Source: Diphasiastrum complanatum (taxonomy: Eukaryota > Streptophyta > Lycopodiopsida > Lycopodiales > Lycopodiaceae). From it: a stretch of 64,000 nt of DNA. Below, one piece after another: positions 1-11,314 of this stretch. Made by a program: the position numbers and the translations under genes. Each line of letters opens with the position of its first letter. Positions within the stretch are counted from its first letter, which is position 1. Under the pieces are notes generated by a model. It did no database searches. It worked only from the letters and a program-made list of their open reading frames with translations, and had not been told where the DNA came from. The stretch covers positions 5,709,246-5,773,245 of the forward strand of contig CM055101.1 of NCBI GenBank assembly GCA_029204225.1, read 5' to 3'.

Positions 1-1026
1 CACACAAAGACATGTCTATATTTTCACAGGAGCTTTTCAAGCTGTCTGCATTGCTCGCGATTGAGATGAGCCCCGACGTGGACAATATTTTCATTACTTT
101 CATGTGACTCGCTCAAAGAAAGAGTGATGGTTCGGGCATGGCCTTCGTAGGGCAAATTACCATTTGGCTCGCGTAGATCTTGAGGTAATTGGATAGTTAC
201 ATCCTCGATTGTATAGTTCTTAAAATATGGCCTTGCCTTTCAACTACTGGGATGGTGATTTGGAAGGGTTGGGGGTTGGTGTAGGAATAGAAGCAATCTC
301 AGAAACTACCCTAACAGTGGTAAGGTCGCCAGAGGCGGTTAAATTTGAAGAGGTTTCTTCATATTTTCCTTCATGGTATGGCCACATGGTTGTGGCTTCG
401 GAGGTCGTGAGGTGTGCGGATGAGGAAGTGGTGGCACATCATGGAGGATTTCGTCGTCGATTTGCAAAATTGTTTCCTCCTCGCAGAGGTCCCCAGGATA
501 GTTTGGTCGTTTGACCCGGTATAGCTTGGTATCATGTTTTTCGATCATAACTTGGGCGACTGGTTATCACTTTGGATGATTGCTGCGAAAAGGCCTTAAG
601 TGGAAGGGCCTCCATGTAGTTGAGGATTTGAATATCAGAAATGTTTGAATCTTCTGAGCAATTCTGAATTTGTAAGACATTGTCGTCATCTACTAAAAAA
701 TCTTCTGATTCATCAGTAGCTAGACATGCAACATTTAACAACTCATCATTGTGTGGAAGAATATCAATAAAATTGATATTAATGATAGGTGTATCAAGAT
801 TAGGTAGTTGTTCATGATCGATCAGGGAAGGAGAGGTACAATCAACCTGATGCTTAGCACAGTAATTGGCATTCACACAATCAATGGTAGCTAGATTGTG
901 ACTCCAGTTTATGATATCAGTAGATTTAATATAATGACCTTCTCGTCATGAATGCGTGTGGGTTTGAGTTTGATAGATGAGTCAATGGTGACTGTCTCGA
1001 TTTCCAAAGGTGACTTGGCCTTTGCT

Positions 1027-1398
1027 CTAGTCATGAATGACTCGTGCATTGGTGAGCCATGGGCAACCAAGTAGTAACTCATAGGAATAGACATTACTGG
1101 GAATATCAAGTACTACTAGATCTACAGAAAACTTTAGACCTCCTAGTTTGATCAACACTTGTGGAAGGAAACCGGTAGGTTGAACCACACTTTGATCAGC
1201 CATCCTAAGCTGACAAGTGGGTTTGGTAAGCTTGTCTCTCATATTCCATTCTAGCATGAGAGATGTGGAAATGATATTGACACCTGAGCCGTCGTCGAGA
1301 ATAGCTAGGACTTCACGAGATTGGCGATGGGTAGCTGGGATTTTGATGTTGTCCTGTTCACTAAGTGGATTGGTGAGGTGTAATGGCATGTCGGACAA
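1027..1398 (-). pseudogene. gypsy aspartic protease domain
   Basis: A 123-codon minus-strand stretch shows the retropepsin pattern: an active-site region ILDDGSGVNIISTSLM, then a LRMADQSVVQPTG flap-like segment, then ELLLGCPWL before the domain end. The catalytic triplet reads D-D-G rather than D-S/T-G, so activity is doubtful. The domain would cut Gag-Pol into mature proteins. A plus-strand relic at 25770-26090 carries the same ADQS and LLG-PWL landmarks and probably belongs to the same gypsy lineage. Confidence 0.75.
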
Positions 1399-1881
1399 CT
1401 CATCAGGGGTGGTGGTGTCAGTGGATTGGATCTGGTATTTCCATTTGCCAACATGCTTCCAAAGAACATGGAAAGGGAGAGTGATATTGGCTTGTAGTAA
1501 ATCCCCCCAGACTTCAGTACCTTCAAGGGTTTTGCTTTCAAAAGGCTTGTGAGGTACTTTATGGGAGGTGGAAGATTGTTGGTCGGCATTGCGGATTTGC
1601 TGGCGATATTGATGATGTAGCCGAATTTCTTCAAATGGGTGAGGATAAACTATCGGGGTCGAATCTTCACTTGGAGGGACAACATGCTGCTAAGTTTTGT
1701 TGGGTGCAAGTGTAGGAGCTTGGCGTTGGGTTTGTGCCCAAGTCAAGACCCATGCGGGATGAGTTTCAACTAGCAAAGTTTCTACTTGCACTGAACAGAC
1801 AGGAGCAATAGGTTTGGGCATCCTTCATGTGATGTTCAATACCGGAATTTCCACAAGCTGGAGGAAAGTGGAGTTATCTGG

Positions 1882-1920
1882 GCAGCGAATACTAGTATGC
1901 TTACCTGCACAGATAAAACA
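1882..1920 (-). pseudogene. gag CCHC-type zinc knuckle
   Basis: Minus-strand translation gives CFICAGKHTSIRC, a nucleic-acid-binding knuckle with Cys-x2-Cys-x3-His-x4-Cys. The usual spacing is x2-x4-x4, so it is one residue short. It sits between the gag core and the protease, as expected for gypsy elements. It is in a different frame from the gag pieces. Confidence 0.55.
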
Positions 1921-2229
1921 TCCTCGTATTGCCGGGAGTTGATGCGTAGCAAATACAACATGGTTTGGATCGTACATTTGGGCAAGATAATGTACAACTT
2001 GTTGTGGAACAGGTTGGTTAACGACAAACTGTTGATGTGGTGATTGGTACTGATTTGGTGTAGTTGGTCATGGTTGGTATACCCTTGGTCATGGCATAGG
2101 CCATTGTGGAGAGTAGAGGCAGTATGCTCGATAGATGGTGGGTCTGGGTGCTACTGGAAAATGGTTTCGCAGTTGAGGGCATTAATTAGCAGTATGATGT
2201 TGTGAGCAGATTGGACACCAAACATTTTC

Positions 2230-2979
2230 TCATGCTGGAAAAGATTTCTCAGCAATCTGTTTCATGGCGGTTTGAAAATCGGCAATGAGTTTATCCATAT
2301 AAGATTGTTGAGCATTTTGCCAGGTTTCCATTTGATGTAGAAGTTCAGAAGATTGGGCAACATTTTCAGACTTCGGGTGATTAAGACGGTCGAGATTCTT
2401 AGATTTCTTTTCACGATGGTCAAAGTCATCATCAAAACCTTCATCTTCTTCACATATAGCATCAGTCATCACGTCTATAAGTTGATCATAAAGATCAAAT
2501 GGTTTTAGTTCTCACCAGATGTTTTTAGACAATCCAACCAAGAACAATTTTATGGCCATTCGTTCAGTGATGTTTTCGTCAACACATTCGACCTTGAGAT
2601 GTTTAAAACACTCAATGTAGTTTCGAACAGACCCGTCGCAACGTATCTTGATATGGGTAATTTGGATGAATGGGCTCTAAGTCAGTTTAGATGGTTTGAA
2701 ACGTTTTATGAGGGCATCTTTGAGAGTGCTCCAAGAAGTAAGATTTGGAGTTTTGAGGTTAAGATACCACACTTTGACTGTTCCATAGAGTACCATGGAG
2801 AATAGGCGAAGCTTTTCAGTCTCAGAGATATCTCCATAGAAGCGGCATGCATTATCAAAGTCTTGGAGAAATTGGATTGGGTCAGATTCTCCATCATACT
2901 TTGGTGCATCGATACATGGAATTCTGCGTTCTAGTCGTGGAGGGGTTGAATTGGAAGATTTAGCACAATCTCGAGACAT
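2230..2979 (-). pseudogene. gypsy gag polyprotein remnant
   Basis: The minus-strand ATG at 2979 opens a 100-codon stretch with a retrotransposon gag (capsid-like) core: APKYDGESDPIQFLQDFDNA is followed by a conserved WYLNLK stretch and a LKDALIKRFKPS end. A second open stretch, 2472-2230 in another frame, continues with a charged linker (DHREKKSKNLDRLNHPK) and a helical tail, so the reading frame is broken between them. Gag would package element RNA in cytoplasmic particles. The start is chosen because it directly precedes the conserved domain and follows the leader. Confidence 0.75.
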
Positions 2980-3833
2980 GATGCAGAGTGTGGAGTAGAG
3001 TAATAGTACAGATGATCAGGGCAGTACTATACTTGGCAAAAAAGACAAAAAGAGCAGTTTTCTTGTAGAATGGAGGATTTTGGACAAAAAACTGGACTTT
3101 TGTGTTGTAAGATAATTCGCGGACAGGCTAAGAAATCATGGAGAGACGGAGGGATCAAACTGTAGTACGCGCAAATTCTGACAAGGAGTGCTTTCTGTCA
3201 AAATACTGATTTGTTTAATATTTTTGAAAAACAAATTTAATGGTAGAATTCGCAGAGGGTACAGAGAATTTGTGCTCACTAAGGACGATTTCGTAGGGTG
3301 GCTGGCAATTTCTGATATAGAAGTTTTACTGACAGAGAGAGAATATGGTGAAAAAGGTAACTTTCTGACATAAAACAGGCAAAATCTCTGAGATAGAATT
3401 CATAGAGTTGTTGGAGGACTAATCTTGACTAGATCTAGCCACAGGGAAGCCGACGAATTTTAAGACAAAGATTTGGGTGAAAAACAAGAGATTTGAGAGT
3501 AGAGCAGGCTGGTTTCATGAACTGGGTCAAAATTCGTGGAGGTGATAAAATGAAAGATTAGGGTCTGTTATGGTTGCAAATAGACTAGCGAATTCTGATA
3601 TACCTGTTTGGTTGAAAAAAATGTCACTTGGGTCACTTCTTTTCAAAGAAAATGCCCAAGTTGACACTTTTGTTGCTTCCCCCCGGCTTAATAGGTTGCT
3701 CCGCAGCTCGTGTAGGACATGGAGAGAAGACTCGTGCTTTGGTTGGAAGATAAAAAAGCAAGCAAGCAAGCACACAAACACGGATGCAAAAAACAAAAAT
3801 AAAAAAAAACTAGGTAGAAAAATAGCTTAAAAA

Positions 3834-3849
3834 GCGGCAACGACGCCAA
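3834..3849 (-). other. Primer-binding site next to gypsy LTR
   Basis: Directly inside the LTR end the minus strand reads TTGGCGTCGTTGCCGC. This resembles the TGGCGCCGTTGCC-type tRNA primer sites common in plant gypsy elements. It fixes the LTR boundary and the element's orientation. Confidence 0.6.
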
Positions 3850-4664
3850 TGTTGGAAGTAAATTTGGTTTATGCGTTGGCTAGATCTTCTCACGATGTGG
3901 TGTAGTATAGAGAGGATCATCCACCTTTTAAGTTCCTACCAAAAGCTTCAAACATAAATAGTTAACGAAAATGAATGCACTAAGGCTTGCGCAACTAGTG
4001 TCCGAAATAGAAATGAAACTATCTAAAAACAATAAGTAACTAATCCTTGATAAGGCTTACCCAACTAGCAAGGTTACTAAACTAGATCCTAAATCAACAC
4101 CCACAAGGGATAGATTGCGATTAACTAATAATCAATCAAATAAATGCATGCCATAATACAAACTGATGAAAAGGAGCCAAGTGGTGGCCCAAGCACCTTC
4201 CCTCAAACTATGCACCTTCCCAAAGGGAACACAAATGAAATAGAGAGATAGTCTCAAAAATAGAGAGTTTGATAGCTTAATCTCAAAAGTGTTGTATACA
4301 TGGCAAATACCTCTCCTTTTATAGCAAGGAGGGTCTTCCATAAGTATTCATTAACTTATGGGATTAATTTAAAACTAGCCATTCTAGAACTCCCAACTTA
4401 GGACTTAGAACTTGAAAAGTTTCTAATTTGAAACTTAAGATAACTTAAGACAAATATTTCTAAGCTTAAGTTTCTTAAGTCTAAGTTCTAATCCTAAGTT
4501 TAAATTATTTTATTATTTTAAGCTTCTACCCATGGACTTGCAAAACACATGTCATAGTAGAAGTTTATTGGCAAATACTCATACGTGGGCTTACAAAACA
4601 CATGCCACGAAGTTTTATTTTTTATTTTTTAAATATTTTCTCTGTGTTTTCACAGTTGCTAACA
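3850..4664 (-). repeat. 5' LTR of the gypsy element
   Basis: The 815-bp segment starts TGTTGG and ends CTAACA on the plus strand, so in element orientation it runs TGTTAG...CCAACA, the canonical TG...CA ends. The inner end abuts the primer-binding site. No partner LTR is in the window, so the target duplication cannot be checked. On the minus strand 'cccttgctataaaagg' lies near 4320 and may contain the LTR TATA box. Confidence 0.65.
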
Positions 4665-4698
4665 TTGGGCCAAGTGGTAGTCGAAACTAAAGCATATG

Positions 4699-5173
4699 CA
4701 TGAGTACAATTTTCGTAAAAGTTAGTTAAAAAGTTGATTTCTTAGTTGTTAGGCAATTTACGTAAAGTTTTTTTTTATTTTTTGGGTAAGTCATTGCATG
4801 TTATGTCTGATGCATGATGGATATTTAAGAATCAATTCATAATGGGATAGCAACATTTATGACCAATATTAAAATTTATGGCCATCGAAAGTTTGGTAGT
4901 TTTTAGAGTAGAATTTGAAAAAAAGTTAAAATGTTCTGATTGCAAGTAGGCATGTGAAGTAGTAGAGTGCATTCCCACTGTTGAGAATGTTTTTTTAAAT
5001 CAATATATCTGGGTACATGGAGCTGAGGACACAGTAGGGTGATCAGTGAAATTTCGTACATGAGTACAATTTTTGTAAAAGCTAGTTAAAAGGCTGATTT
5101 CCTAGTTGTTAGGCAATTTACGTTAAGTTTTTTGATTTTTTGGGTAAATCATTGCATGTTATGTCTGATGCAT
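4699..5173. repeat. Direct repeat pair, about 115 bp
   Basis: Bases 4699-4815 and 5059-5173 are near copies. Both begin CATGAGTACAATTTT, share TAGTTGTTAGGCAATTTACG, and end ATGTCTGATGCAT. They are 360 bp apart and in the same orientation, so this is either a segmental duplication or two copies of a small dispersed repeat. No coding content is seen between them. Confidence 0.8.
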
Positions 5174-7203
5174 ACAAATGTAATTTGTGACTTTCAAGAG
5201 ACTAGATTTGAACATCTTCAACAATCTAGAAGGATCTACAAAAGATCTAGCTCACAAACCTAAGAATCAATCTTCGTAAAGACTAGTCACTTGGAAACTT
5301 TGCTTTGATCACTGAGACAAAAGCACACAATCTTTGAATCAAATCACTAAAGAAATCAGATCCAATCTCCTATTGGACTCATCAAATACCAATGACTCTT
5401 CCTTTTGAAAGTTGAAATGGATATGAAAAAGATTTGACACCTAGATTTTCCTTTTCACTTGACTAGTTCTCTCAACACTTGAGATTCTTGAACAAAAGAT
5501 GGGTTTTGTTTCAAATACATGAAAATCAAACTTAATCACTTCTTTTGGACTCACTCTTGACCCAAATAATCTCACACTTGAGATTTAGAATGGATTTGAT
5601 TTGATTTGACAACAAACTATACCACCAATTTTTCACAAAGCTTAAAAAATTAGACAACTAGAGATTCACAAAGATTTCAACCATGCATGAATACTCAAAT
5701 ATGGACTTCTCCTCATTCTAGACATCCAGTGGGATCTCAAATTGACCCTCACACTCTCACAAAGAAAGTTGAATAGAACTCATTTGAGTTTAATACATAC
5801 TATGTCATTTTTTGCTCAATAAATTGATTCAATCACCCTTATTGGATTCCACCAATTACTCTACCTTTTAAGACTTGGAATGAAATTCAAAATCAAAAGT
5901 TGTGATTTTTCTCACTAAGATATTGTGCTTCAAAGAGCTAATGCCACTTAGAAAGATTTGATCACATAGGAGAAGACAAATTCTTCACCAATAACAACAC
6001 ATAATGAGCTTCTAGATCTTGCCCTCTCCAAAGGAAGGAACTCTTAGAAAATTGGATCTCCCTCTACACATTTGTCATAGACACCTTAATGACTCTTTTC
6101 AAACCTTACAATCACTCAAAAAAATTGAGTAGGGTTGAACAATGTGACTTGGATCTCAATCTCTTTTCTAGTACTCTCAATTTAAGCCAATCTATGTCAA
6201 ATTCTACAAAAGATTTGCATAGATGCTCTATATGCACTGGAAACTCTCAAAGGTTTCACTTGGAGGACAGATCCAAGGATGTTTTCTAGCAAATTGATAC
6301 TTCTAAACTTGACCCTATCACTCTTGAACAAATCTAGAGTGATGGTACAATGGATTTCAACCTCTCACCTTGCATATCACTCCTTAATCTATGATTTTTA
6401 AAGGACCAAGAGTGGATCCTAATCTGATCCTCAAGAGGGATTGGTTGTCAGATTACTTGATCTATCAATCTACTTGAGATTAAGATCAATCTAGATCAAT
6501 TCTAGACACAAAATCCTGACAAGAACAATCATTAATTGAAGGTAGGTGTACTTTATGGTTTCAAATGTGTGAAACACTGTCTGAGTACGGACTCCAACCT
6601 GAAAATCAAGTACACATTGATAGAACCTCAAAACAATCAAAACAAATGTAGACAAATGAGAGAATCACTCAAAATTGCTTCCAAAACCAAGATTGGTGTC
6701 TCACTATGATTATGGCCAAATGTGGCTCTATATATACAATAAGTGGGAGCTCGTGGTACTGATCATCCCTCTGATCCCACATGTGTGAAGGTGCTTTGTC
6801 ATATGATAATTCATCATGCAAAACTGACACTTGGACAAAACCTTCTATTTTGAGCACTTTTGGTCCATTTTCCTTCTATATGGAGATCTACTTGGAAATC
6901 TTCTAGAAGTCAAAAGTTGCCTACTTCAGCTTATTCCACACGTGTGAGCTGTCCTCTACACATGGGATATGACACCTAACCAGCTCATGCAATCAATAGA
7001 TTGATGCAATGTGTCATATGTCTAGAAAACTAGTTTTTGGCCATTTTAGCCACTAGAACTTGAATTAAATCATATGTACAACATATATGATTATGGTACA
7101 TGACAAGTACACTAGTTTCACACGTGGGAACAAGCTCCACACATGTGTGTTTATCTATATACAATATTTTTGGCCTCTACCAAGCTTATTTTTGCATTTT
7201 TCA
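5174..7203 (-). mobile_element. Possible copia-type LTR and leader relic
   Basis: No protein homology is visible here. On the minus strand a TGTATATATAG box (about 6736-6722) is followed some 145 bp later by GTACTCAGACAGTG and TTTCACAC. The LTR of the intact copia at 28286 has the same landmarks in the same order and spacing. Downstream (6500-5174) the low-complexity sequence resembles a copia leader, and no gag follows. I infer an old, internally deleted element on the minus strand; I cannot place its ends. Confidence 0.3.
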
Positions 7204-8192
7204 CAATAATTATATCATCTATCTATCTACCAACCCTTACTATGTCATCTGATCCTAAAAGTGCTATTACCAACCTAATTTACCAAAAAATGTTCATTGA
7301 TCTATGGTCTCAACAATAGCATGATCGGCAAGCAGTCGTATAGTTTACAAAATCATGGAGGCAGTGGCACTGGTACGATGGATGAGTCCTACAATAAAGC
7401 CTGTGGAAAGTCGAGCAGAAACTTGCATTGAAGACCGGATCATCTCTGAAGCTTTCAAGTGCCTACAAGCCAACCAATGGTGGACGAATAAAAAAAACAG
7501 TTTGCATTTTCATCAGGTCGCACTTATGGATGCGACCTGAATGATTTGCTTGCAAAACTATTTTGTGAAACACGGGTATATAATGCACGATACATGAAAT
7601 TAATTTGGCAATTTATTTTGGTGAAAGGAAGAACTTGATGTTTGGTCCTTGTGTGCATATATGTGGCTGTTTTTGAGTACTATAGTAAGATTGACCTCAT
7701 TGGTCAAAGTGTTGCACTGATGTTTATGAAGCGCAAGTCGAGAGATGTATCAGACAGTACAATTGTATCAACGCTACAATTTATGCCAAAAATGTCCTCT
7801 TTGTTGTCTGAAAGCGATAGCTGCTCATTTGCATCAACCACCTGTGTAAATCTTTTTTGTTTGAAGTTCACCTTGGTGAAACATTGCTATGAAAGCTGGC
7901 TAGGAAACAGACTTGCGCAACAAATGGTGAATAATTTGTGGCAGCCATAACCTCTTGCAAACATGTAGGTGCTGCTTTGAAAAAACTCCATGTGCTTCAG
8001 TAAAACTTTCATTTGGTTGAAACTAAGTTTGTTGGATGCCTATGCAATTGTTTTTCTTTGATTGAAACTGAGTTTGTTGGATGCCGATGTAGATGTATAG
8101 TGCAAATGTATCGTGACATGATCACTTTCTTTCAACTCAAGAGGATAAGCTCCAGCGGGACTCTCTGCTTCTACTCAATCAAAATCTTGAAA
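7204..8192 (+). repeat. Left arm of a large inverted duplication
   Basis: This segment matches the reverse complement of 9441-10130, from an outer edge at ATATCATCTATCTATCTACC to an inner edge near TCAATCAAAATCTTGAAA. The left arm carries about 320 bp (roughly 7667-7985) absent from the right arm. Both arms contain a degenerate repeat of about 42 bp (GAAACT-AGTTTGTTGGATGC). The inner end of each arm reads into the start of a gag-like frame, so the arms probably represent LTR plus leader sequence of one element family. Confidence 0.75.
7355..7540 (+). CDS. Small ORF conserved in both inverted arms
   Basis: A 61-codon frame starts at ATG 7355. Its twin on the opposite strand (9979-9794) has the same length, start and stop, with roughly nine or ten substitutions. 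Shared parts include ALVRWMSPT, KPVESR and EAFKCLQANQWW. I do not recognise the protein. It may be a captured exon or simply LTR sequence that has stayed open by chance. There is no ribosome-scanning or splice evidence for expression. Confidence 0.25.
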   Translation: MEAVALVRWMSPTIKPVESRAETCIEDRIISEAFKCLQANQWWTNKKNSLHFHQVALMDAT

Positions 8193-8203
8193 GAGAAGAA
8201 TTC

Positions 8204-9432
8204 ATGAAAGTGTTCAAAAAATCGTTGTTTGTGGTTGAGGATGATTCATACTATTACCAATTAAGGTTCCTAAGTTGCAAAATGAGAAAGTGGAGTTTAG
8301 ACTCATACCTACAAGAATTCATGGATTTATTGAACAAAGTTCCATTATTTGATTCAAAACTGGCACTCTGGCAGTTTATTCTAGGTCTGCTAGCAAATTA
8401 TTAAAATGAATGTAAGCGAAACATGATCTGATTTCGATGATGTCATGTGAGTGGCGAAAGCTTATGATTCCATGGTGGTGGCATCCAAGAAGCAATTTTA
8501 GGCTAATCCATCAGTTTCCAACCAAAAAAAGAAAAAGAAAAAACGAGTTCGTGTCAAGAAACAAGTCAAGTATTTTAAAAAACTTGATCAAACATTGGAT
8601 TTTAACCAAGAGAAGCAGATGTCCCGGAAGAAGGCTAAAAAGGAAAATGTATGTTTTGTATGCAACAAACTTGGACATGTTATGAAGTTCTACCTAGGGC
8701 GAAAGAAGCCCGCAGCTCAAGTTATTGAGATGCCAAGTAAAGAAAATATAAAATTTGCTAGCTGATGCCATGAACCCGTTCATCCAGTGTAGCTTTGTTC
8801 TTGTCTAATAAATTATTTCATTTACAAGAAACAGTTAAGGGACATGAAATTAGTATTTTAGTGAATAGTGGTTCAACTCCTAATTTTTTTAATTTTTGTC
8901 TTGTGCAGAAACTCGGCTTGGAAACTAAAGCCCATGATCATAGGTATAAGGTATATCTAGCTTTAGGTGTGGAGTTGGAGACTTGGGATGTCAGAGTTTC
9001 GAAGCTCCTAGTTTGAATTCAATACTATAGAGAGTTAATTAATTTTCATGTTTTAGTATGAATGGTTATTTAGAAAGTCTCTTTATATTGATTTTGAGAA
9101 GCACGTACTCTCATTTCAAGAGGGTAATAAAGTAGTTACACTGTTTGGACAGATATGTACATCCATCTAGGATGATTTCAGTGGCTAACGTAATGGATAT
9201 TTTTCATTCACAATATGAAGCTAAGTTCTTTGTTTGCCAAGCCCATTTTAGATTTTTGTAAAATGCATCTAAGTAGTTGTGAATTATCTAAAATTCCTAA
9301 CTCAGTGGACTTAGATTAGGAGAAAATAGAGAAGAATAAGATCGTAGATGAATTTAAAGATGTTTTTCCAGCTAAATTACCTCATGGTATACCACCCTCT
9401 AGGTTGGTAGACCACATGATTGAGTACATCTA
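8204..9432 (+). pseudogene. Gypsy gag-protease-RT remnant between the arms
   Basis: In order on the plus strand: a gag core piece (8204-8404) with KWSLDSYLQEFMDLLNKVP and a F-LGL end; a degenerate CCHC knuckle near 8647-8695 (CFVCNKLGHVMKFY, last Cys lost); a retropepsin region (8795-9016) reading ILVNSGSTPNFFNF, where the catalytic Asp of D-S-G is Asn; and the N-terminal RT approach near 9340-9432 (EFKDVFPAKLPHGIPPSR) ending at a stop. Frames are shifted between blocks. This is the order of a gypsy pol, truncated at the right arm of the inverted duplication. Confidence 0.75.
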
Positions 9433-9440
9433 AAGAACTA

Positions 9441-10130
9441 GTTTCAAGGTTTTGATTGAGTTGAAGCAGAGAGTCCCGTTGGAGCTTATCCTCTTGAGTT
9501 GAAAGAAAGTGATCATGTCAGGATACATCTACAATATACATCTACATCGACATCCAACAAACTTAGTTTCAATCAAAGGAAAGCAAGCTGCACAAGCATT
9601 CGACAAACTCAATTTCAACCAAAGGAAAGTTTTGCTGAGGCACGTGGAATTTGCCACATGTATGCACACAAGGACCAAACATCAAGTTCTTGGAAACACA
9701 CCCCTTTCAACAAAATAAATGGGGCACATGACACTTTCACGTATCGTGCATTATACATCCGTGTTTCACAAAGCAGTTTTGCAAGCAAATCATTCAGGTC
9801 GCATCCATAAGTGCAACCTGATGATTATGCAAACTACTTTTTTTATTCATCCACCATTGGTTGGCTTGTAGGCACTTGAAAGCTTCAGAGATGATCTGGT
9901 CTTCAATGCGGGTTTCAGGTCGACTTTCCACAGGCTTTACTGTAGGACTCATCCATCGTACCAATGCTATTACCTCCACAATTTTGTAAACTATACGACT
10001 GCTTGCCCATCATGCTATTGTCGAGACCATAGATCAATGAACATTTTCTAGTAGATTAGGTTGGTAATAGCACTTTCTGGATCAGATGACATAGTAAGGG
10101 GTTGGTAGATAGATAGATGATATGATTATG
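9441..10130 (-). repeat. Right arm of the inverted duplication
   Basis: The reverse complement of the left arm, about 690 bp, lacks the left arm's 320-bp extra segment. Its outer edge GGTAGATAGATAGATGATAT mirrors the left arm's start. It joins the gypsy RT fragment at 9433-9440 without any recognisable terminal signal. Confidence 0.75.
9794..9979 (-). CDS. Twin of the small arm ORF
   Basis: A 61-codon frame with ATG at 9979 on the minus strand, homologous along its whole length to 7355-7540. Both copies keep the frame despite nucleotide differences, the only hint of past constraint. Function unknown. Confidence 0.25.
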   Translation of the reverse strand: MEVIALVRWMSPTVKPVESRPETRIEDQIISEAFKCLQANQWWMNKKSSLHNHQVALMDAT

Positions 10131-10569
10131 TTTGCTGAAACAATGCGAGTAATAGGTGGTGGCAACGTAATAGCTAGAACATAAATATGTGTTGTCCTAG
10201 CAGTTTGTGTATGCCTCTTGCTGAGTACTGTGAAGTTGATATAACGAGATTGCATGTACTGGCAATCTTCAATAAAACGATTATGTACTATTTTTCATTG
10301 AATGATATAGAAAGCTTTTAGTAGGATAATATTATGTTGTACGTACTTATGCATGATTACAATTGATGTGTGGATGCATCGTTAGTCTTAATCATTGCAT
10401 TCTTTAGTGCTCAACAAGGGTTATGGGCCCATGAAATGCATGTTGTACTTTCTAAAAGTTATAAAATTGTTTAACTGGATTGAGTACTAAAAAATCTTTG
10501 TAAAAGATTGTTCATCATTCTTGCTATCAAATCAGCAAAAAGGTGTCAAGCAGTGTATTGTCGATAAGG

Positions 10570-11266
10570 ATGGCTCATATGCAGGAGACAAGGCAAGTTG
10601 AAAAGTTGGAAGATGGAAACTATGACGTATGGTCGTGGAGAATATAGCTAATCCTATATGAGAAGGGGCTCCGGGATCTTATCTTAGGCATTGAGAGAGA
10701 GCCGATCATTGAAGGAGAGACATTCATTAACATAGTGCGAAAAACGAGATTGTTCAGGGAGAGAATGAAGCAAACTCTCTTAATCATTTGTCTATCTTTG
10801 GGAGATACTACCAGTGCACAGGTCAGAGATATAAAAACACCCAAAGAAGTTTGGAAGACTCTGCAAAATCTATACCCTGGAGTAGGTGTGACCTCCAAGA
10901 TTGTTTAGTAGAAAGAGCTGACACATATGGCAGTAACAGAAGGCAAATCAATCACCTCCTATGTAAGAAGATTCAAGGACGTTCATAGGCGCTTAGGAGC
11001 ATTGGGATTTTCTATGAAGGAAAAGGATGTAGCAACATTGTTTCTTGGAGGATTACCTTCATCTTTTGAAACCACCATTGTTGTTATAGAGGCTCAATAT
11101 GCAAATGAAAAAGAAGATTTATTGACTCTAGAGATAGCAATGGCAAGAATCATGCAGACAGAGTTAAGAAGAAGTAAAATGAAAGGACAATCTGACCAAG
11201 AAATGGCTTTGCTTATGACATCTCAAAAAAATCAGACCCAAAATCGACAGAAGCAAAAGCCTGCCT
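10570..11266 (+). pseudogene. Copia gag (UBN2-type), three amber stops
   Basis: ATG at 10570 opens a copia gag. The start carries the typical LEDGNYDVWSWRI substrate-like motif; KEVWKTLQNLY and the SYVRRFKDVHRRL helix follow, then a LFLGGLPSSFE segment near the end. The single frame is broken only by three TAG codons, at 10645, 10906 and 10909. It ends at 11266 and no zinc knuckle follows. Gag would form the virus-like particle. The stops make it a pseudogene; readthrough is an unlikely alternative. Confidence 0.75.
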
Positions 11267-11314
11267 AAAAGAAAAAATGAACACGAAACCATTCACTAAA
11301 TCTAGTGAGCATTT

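Larger units (their letters stand above)
1..4664 (-). mobile_element. Ty3/gypsy LTR retrotransposon, cut by window edge
   Basis: Read on the minus strand, the order is LTR (4664-3850), primer-binding site, leader (3833-2980), gag, a CCHC knuckle, an aspartic protease and a protease-RT linker running off the left edge. This order is that of a Ty3/gypsy element. RT, RNase H, integrase and the second LTR must lie left of base 1 if present. Reading frames are broken by stops and shifts, so this is a decayed copy. The leader of about 850 bp has no coding signal. Between about 1 and 900 only short minus-strand open stretches remain, rich in acidic residues, as is common between protease and RT in this group. 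Confidence 0.85.
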
